Assembly (NCBI GenBank): GCA_964492185.1 | Contig: CAZBJH010000119.1 | Span: 1 to 10,695 of the forward strand | From: JAFGSZ01 sp964492185 | Lineage (GTDB): Bacteria > Bacteroidota > Bacteroidia > Bacteroidales > UBA10428 | Reading direction: 5' to 3' | DNA length: 10,695 bases | Part shown: piece after piece, positions 8,401 to 10,695 of the stretch | Layout of the letters: every line of letters begins with the position of its first letter | Numbering within the stretch: position 1 is the first letter of the stretch | The notes under the pieces: model-generated | The model's database searches: none | Told to the model about the DNA's origin: nothing | What the model saw: only the letters and a program-made list of their open reading frames with translations | Translations under genes and position numbers: made by a program

Positions 8401-8518
8401 CGCCCTGCTGATAGGTATTATTGTAGGTACCTATTCATCCTTGTTCATTGCCACTCCTGTAGTTTATGATACAGTGTATACACGTAAGAAGAAGGAAGTG
8501 AAAGGTAAAAAACGCTAA
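5468..8518 (+). CDS. secDF: Fused SecDF protein translocase subunit
   Basis: SecDF uses the proton gradient to complete translocation of Sec substrates on the periplasmic side of the inner membrane. This 1016-residue chain joins SecD and SecF, as is usual in Bacteroidota. SecD half: TM1 at about 7-24, the conserved LNLGLDLKGGMNVILEV motif at 78-94, a periplasmic P1 region to about 515, then TMs from about 528. These include GIVLTIGMSVDANVLIYERIREE (584-606), whose Asp594 probably matches the essential TM4 aspartate of Thermus SecDF. SecF half: TM at about 710-728, GLDPGVDFTGGRNYVI (730-745), a short P4 region, then five TMs from about 840 with VHDSLIVLG (875-883) and GYSINDTVVIFDRIREY (911-927). 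The C-terminus is basic (KKKEVKGKKR). Residues about 258-325 form an acidic low-complexity insertion in P1 (EEEEE at 296-300). The gene is intact, with a candidate promoter upstream and a terminator at 8713-8740. Confidence 0.98.
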   Translation: MRNKGAIWFLAIALALVSLYQLSFSWKTSQVRKDAREYAKGDEELMNHYLDSISGEEVYNFLFGIKKYTYRECQARELNLGLDLKGGMNVILEVSVEDVIRSLANYSQDTTFNNALSRANQLQKTGQEDFVTLFGRAFEEIDPNARLAAIFNTVELRDKISFNSTNDEVLDVIREEANDAISNSFNIISTRIDQFGVTQPNIQRLETHDRILVELPGVKDKDRVRKLLQGTANLEFWETYENSEIYQSLLDANEVIKQSIEVEESARKEEQGVFKDESDTTDTPGFLSDIDEVSGEEEEEPSLLQQLEQDTTAVDSTSEDEMAREYPLFNVLYPNTDREGNLGRGSVIGRSHSSDTARVNKYMKIAEEKNIFPRDFKYLWSANPILDPSTGKPGDFYELHAIKITSRDGQAPLDGEVITAAAQEFDQNQGFAYVTMSMDGEGSKIWARMTRENIDRVICVVMDDKVYSDAVVQGEITGGNTQITGNFSVNDAQDLANLLKSGKLPAPARIIQETVIGPSLGHEAVTSGLNSFIIAFLFVLLYMLFYYSRRAGMVADIALLVNMFFIFGILASLGAALTLPGIAGIVLTIGMSVDANVLIYERIREELAAGKGVKLAISDGYKNAYSAIIDANVTTGITALILYMFGKGPIKGFATTLGIGIVTSLFTAIFITRLIYEWYLNKGMKITFATRLTEGAFKKLNIDFIGHRKNYYILSAVIILAGIGSLMIRGLDPGVDFTGGRNYVIRFDEPVSTQEIARALEDELQEIPKVIIYGEDNQVRITTSYKIDSDDPAVDDEIQELLYAGLQPFYGEGVSYEEFYEDYWQSNQKVGPSIADDIQRQAVLVIFVALVFMFLYIILRFRNWQFGLGAIMALVHDSLIVLGIFSIFYGMMPFSLEIDQAFIAAILTVVGYSINDTVVIFDRIREYTGLYRKRDRSEIINLALNSTLSRTFSTSMSTFVVLLAIFIFGGEVIRGFVFALLIGIIVGTYSSLFIATPVVYDTVYTRKKKEVKGKKR

Positions 8519-8687
8519 TTAGAATCCGTCTATAAAGTAGTAAAAATGTTTAACCGTACATGTGTCTGTTCAGAAGGTTCCATTTGCAAGGCTCGTGCAG
8601 TCCGAAAATGCGGAGTTTACTAGTCGTAAATGAGCAATTTTCGGACAAGCGTAACGTAGCAAATGGGACTTTATGGACAGACATTAA
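8516..8687. repeat. Intergenic palindromic repeat (copy C) after secDF
   Basis: This is the most complete copy of the family. It starts with TAATTAGA at the secDF stop codon (8516-8518). Its first 60 or so bases match 1579-1640, and its last 52 match 1-52. A long imperfect hairpin spans 8564-8682. The outer arms 8564-8587 and 8659-8682 pair at about 20 of 24 positions (TTCCATTTGC against GCAAATGGGA), the middle arms are GTCCGAAAATGC (8600-8611) and GCAATTTTCGGAC (8634-8646), and the tip is TTTAC-TAGTC-GTAAA (8616-8630). A second copy of the end motif, TCCGTCTATAAAGT (8525-8538), lies outside the hairpin and can also pair with the right end ACTTTATGGACAGAC (8668-8682). No ORF or transposase is present. 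Confidence 0.82.
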
Positions 8688-8712
8688 TCCGGAATAATAT
8701 TGTTTTGATCTG

Positions 8713-8740
8713 GCCCCGGCAATAATGTCGGGGCTTTTTT
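8713..8740 (+). terminator. Rho-independent terminator of secDF
   Basis: An 8-pair stem GCCCCGGC (8713-8720) with GTCGGGGC (8727-8734), including one G-T wobble, encloses the loop AATAAT and is followed directly by six T residues (8735-8740). It lies about 195 bases after the secDF stop, beyond repeat copy C, and separates secDF transcription from tatA. Confidence 0.88.
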
Positions 8741-8741
8741 C

Positions 8742-8749
8742 TATCTTTG
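8742..8749 (+). promoter_or_regulatory. Candidate -7 promoter box for tatA (TATCTTTG)
   Basis: TATCTTTG fits TAnnTTTG and starts two bases after the T-tract of the terminator. It lies 19 bases before the tatA ATG, so transcription would start about 8-15 bases before the gene. The expected -33 position falls inside the terminator stem and shows no TTG, so the call rests on the -7 half and its position. Confidence 0.5.
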
Positions 8750-8768
8750 TGTTACTGACAGTAAAGAC

Positions 8769-8990
8769 ATGGAACTGATCATTTTATTTATTAGCTGGCA
8801 TGAGATCTTCATATTACTTCTGGCTGTACTTTTATTGTTCGGTTCAAAAAAGATCCCCGAGCTGGCACGCGGCCTTGGAAAGGGAATGCGTGAGTTCAGG
8901 AAGGCAACGGAAGATATAAAAAAAGAGATCAATGAAGGGTCAAAAGATATTCGAAAAGATATTGATGATATCAAGAAAGATATTAGCTGA
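8769..8990 (+). CDS. tatA: Twin-arginine translocase subunit TatA/TatE
   Basis: This is the pore-forming or membrane-thinning subunit of the Tat pathway, which exports folded proteins with twin-arginine signals across the inner membrane. The 73-residue chain has the full family layout: a short N-terminal TM at about 8-24 with a polar Glu12 near its start, the FG hinge (24-25), then the amphipathic helix SKKIPELARGLGKGMREFRK (26-45). The tail is highly charged, with a repeating KDI pattern (KDIRKDIDDIKKDIS, 59-73). The FG-SKKIPEL-RGLGKG pattern favours TatA/E over TatB. No tatC or tatB is in the window. It probably has its own promoter directly upstream, and the next gene begins 53 bases later. 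Confidence 0.95.
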   Translation: MELIILFISWHEIFILLLAVLLLFGSKKIPELARGLGKGMREFRKATEDIKKEINEGSKDIRKDIDDIKKDIS

Positions 8991-9043
8991 TCATTTACAT
9001 TTTCAATCCCTTCAGGATACTGTATAATTCATCCTTCGCGTAT

Positions 9044-9988
9044 ATGGAATATATATTATTGCTTGTCGGGTTCGCAATTTTACTGTATAGCGGCAGGTAC
9101 CTGGTTAAGGGTGGTGTTATACTTGCCAAAAGGTTTGATATTTCGACGCTGGTCATTGGTGTTACTGTTGTTTCCTTTGGCACTTCAGCTCCCGAGTTAT
9201 TTGTAAGTTCCATTGCAGCAGCCAGCGGTCATCCTGAATTTGCTATCGGTAATGTGGTGGGGTCAAATATTGCCAATATAGCTTTCGTGCTTGCCCTGAC
9301 TGCAATTATTTTTCCTATTCCCGTTAAAACAAATTCTGTAAAAACAGATGCCCCTTTCATGTTATTTATCAGCTTATTGTTGTATTTGCTCGTGCTTGAC
9401 GGTAACCTGGGTTTTATTGAAGCACTTGTTTTTGTATTGATACTTATCGCTTATGTTTTCTATTCCATACGTACCGGCAGGGAAAAAGCAACCGGCATAA
9501 AAGTTGATTTAAATACACCGGTGAGTAAAAATATAGGATTGACCATCTTCTTAATATTGTTGTCATCTGCAGGACTGGCAGTGGGTTCACACCTGCTCGT
9601 GGAGAATGCTACCATAATTGCAGGGGCCTTTGGTATCAGTGAACGCGTGATAGCAATTACCGTCGTAGCCCTGGGAACCAGTTTACCTGAACTTACCACT
9701 TCAGCAATGGCAGCATTTAAAAAGGAAATGGACATATCCATAGGCAATATCATAGGTTCCAATATTTTTAATATACTCGGGGTGCTTGGTATTTCGGGTA
9801 TGATCCGTTCTATTCCTGTTTCACGATTTTTTATTACCCAGGATCTGATATGGATGATGGGGATTTCGGCCCTGTTGTTCATCTTTATATTGCCTTTTAA
9901 GGGAGGTAGGATAAGCCGGTTGAAAGGAGTGGTTTTATTTCTTGTGTATTGCGTATATATTTACGTCTTATTTTTATATAAAGGATGA
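9044..9988 (+). CDS. CaCA-family Na+(K+)/Ca2+ exchanger, YrbG type
   Basis: This is an inner membrane cation exchanger of 314 residues with about ten TM segments in two inverted halves. Each half has the alpha-repeat that binds the ions: GTSAPEL (46-52) with GNVVGSNIAN (69-78), and GTSLPEL (211-217) with GNIIGSNIFN (234-243). The acidic Glu51 and Glu216 and the Asn/Ser pairs match the ion-binding residues known from the family's archaeal structures. A cytoplasmic loop at about 143-160 joins the halves. The length is normal for YrbG-like proteins of about 310-325 residues. It would exchange Ca2+ for Na+ (perhaps with K+); the true ion preference cannot be read from sequence. It precedes the ABC ATPase gene by 3 bases, so the two are probably translationally coupled, although no shared function is obvious. 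Confidence 0.94.
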   Translation: MEYILLLVGFAILLYSGRYLVKGGVILAKRFDISTLVIGVTVVSFGTSAPELFVSSIAAASGHPEFAIGNVVGSNIANIAFVLALTAIIFPIPVKTNSVKTDAPFMLFISLLLYLLVLDGNLGFIEALVFVLILIAYVFYSIRTGREKATGIKVDLNTPVSKNIGLTIFLILLSSAGLAVGSHLLVENATIIAGAFGISERVIAITVVALGTSLPELTTSAMAAFKKEMDISIGNIIGSNIFNILGVLGISGMIRSIPVSRFFITQDLIWMMGISALLFIFILPFKGGRISRLKGVVLFLVYCVYIYVLFLYKG

Positions 9989-9991
9989 ACT

Positions 9992-10642
9992 ATGATCCGG
10001 ATCAGGAACATTAAAAAATTATTTGGAGACCTTGAAGTATTGAAGGGTATTGATGCAAATATCAAACAAGGGGAGATAGTGTCCATTGTAGGGCCAAGCG
10101 GAGCAGGGAAAACCACCCTGCTGCAAATCACCGGTACCTTATTAAGGCCGGATTCAGGTTCTGTTAAGATCGATGATGTGGAGGTTCATTTGCTAAAGGA
10201 TAAGCAAATGGCGCGGTTCAGAAACCAAAGAATCGGATTTGTTTTTCAGTTCCATCAGCTTTTACCCGAATTCACAGCTTTCGAAAATGTATGCATCCCG
10301 GCCTTCATTGCAGGAGTGAGCCGTCATGAAGCGGGAGAACGTGCACGAGAGATACTGCGTTTTTTGAATCTGTCTGACCGCCTCGATCATAAACCCGGTG
10401 AATTATCGGGTGGAGAACAACAAAGGGTTGCCGTTGCACGTGCCCTGATAAATAATCCGTCAGTGATCCTGGCTGATGAACCATCGGGCAATCTTGATAC
10501 CAAACATAAGCAGGAACTGCATGAGCTGTTCTTCTCCCTGCGCGAAAAATACAAACAAACTTTTGTTATTGTCACGCATGATAAAGATCTTGCTCATATG
10601 GCCGACCGTATGCTTACCATGAAGGACGGGTTGATATTGTAA
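9992..10642 (+). CDS. lolD: LolD/MacB-type ABC transporter ATP-binding protein
   Basis: This stand-alone ABC ATPase has 216 residues. Walker A is GPSGAGKTT (34-42), the Q-loop is FVFQFHQLLPEFTAFENV around Gln86, the signature is LSGGEQQR (138-145), and Walker B is VILADEP (158-164) with catalytic Glu163, followed by D-loop GNLD and the switch His196 (VTHD). The Q-loop sequence and short length place it in the LolD/MacB/FtsE group, whose partners are FtsX-type permeases. LolD powers lipoprotein release from the inner membrane through LolC/E. No LolC/E permease is in the window, so the symbol is provisional. The only FtsX-type permease here is at 1800-3143, which lacks an ATPase, so a partnership is possible but unproven. 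Start: the ATG at 9992 follows AAGGA (9981-9985) at good spacing and lies 3 bases after the exchanger stop. Confidence 0.9.
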   Translation: MIRIRNIKKLFGDLEVLKGIDANIKQGEIVSIVGPSGAGKTTLLQITGTLLRPDSGSVKIDDVEVHLLKDKQMARFRNQRIGFVFQFHQLLPEFTAFENVCIPAFIAGVSRHEAGERAREILRFLNLSDRLDHKPGELSGGEQQRVAVARALINNPSVILADEPSGNLDTKHKQELHELFFSLREKYKQTFVIVTHDKDLAHMADRMLTMKDGLIL

Positions 10643-10664
10643 CGGGTCAATAAAGTTGAATAAT

Positions 10665-10695
10665 CCCCTCCCGGGAGGGGAAGGGGTGGGTAATT
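10665..10695. repeat. G/C-rich palindrome after the ABC ATPase gene
   Basis: CCCCTCCCGGGAGGGG (10665-10680) is a perfect 16-base palindrome followed by AAGGGGTGGGTAATT to the window end. It has no T-tract, so it is not a standard intrinsic terminator on the + strand. Its C/G-run character resembles the dispersed intergenic REP-like sequences found in many Bacteroidota genomes. The element is cut by the window edge, so its extent is unknown. Confidence 0.6.

Noticed and set aside
8569..8690. CRISPR array or tRNA in the secDF-tatA gap
   Set aside because: There are no regularly spaced direct repeats and no cloverleaf; the symmetry is that of a single long hairpin.

Overview
The window looks like an ordinary chromosomal segment of a Bacteroidota member. 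The evidence is a single fused SecDF of about 1016 residues, sparse Shine-Dalgarno sites, two TAnnTTTG-type promoter boxes, and an efflux cluster of HlyD-type adaptor, FtsX-type permease and TolC-like protein. All eight genes lie on the + strand. No gene-free stretch exceeds 300 bases; the largest are 5210-5467, 8519-8768 and 1582-1799. I cannot place the genus.

Region 1 (1-5209) is an envelope efflux cluster. It encodes a membrane-anchored periplasmic adaptor (127-1581), a MacB-type permease with no ATPase domain (1800-3143), a TolC-type outer membrane channel (3228-4778) and a small retropepsin-like aspartic protease (4790-5209). Together the first three could form a tripartite pump spanning both membranes. 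The ATPase that would drive it is not in the cluster.

Region 2 (5210-8740) holds secDF, the accessory motor of Sec-dependent export, with a candidate promoter in front and a good intrinsic terminator behind.

Region 3 (8742-10642) holds tatA (twin-arginine export), a CaCA-family cation/Ca2+ exchanger and a LolD/MacB-type ABC ATPase. The exchanger and the ATPase are separated by only 3 bases. Three export themes therefore sit side by side: Sec, Tat, and possibly lipoprotein release or MacB-type transport.

The least expected feature is a family of imperfectly palindromic intergenic repeats at 1-72, 1579-1770 and 8516-8687. They share ends related to GTCYGTCYATAAAGT. Two of them begin exactly at the stop codon of the preceding gene, and one splits the efflux cluster. 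A separate 16-base G/C palindrome lies at the right edge. I found no RNA gene, CRISPR array, insertion sequence with a transposase, or evident new multi-gene system.
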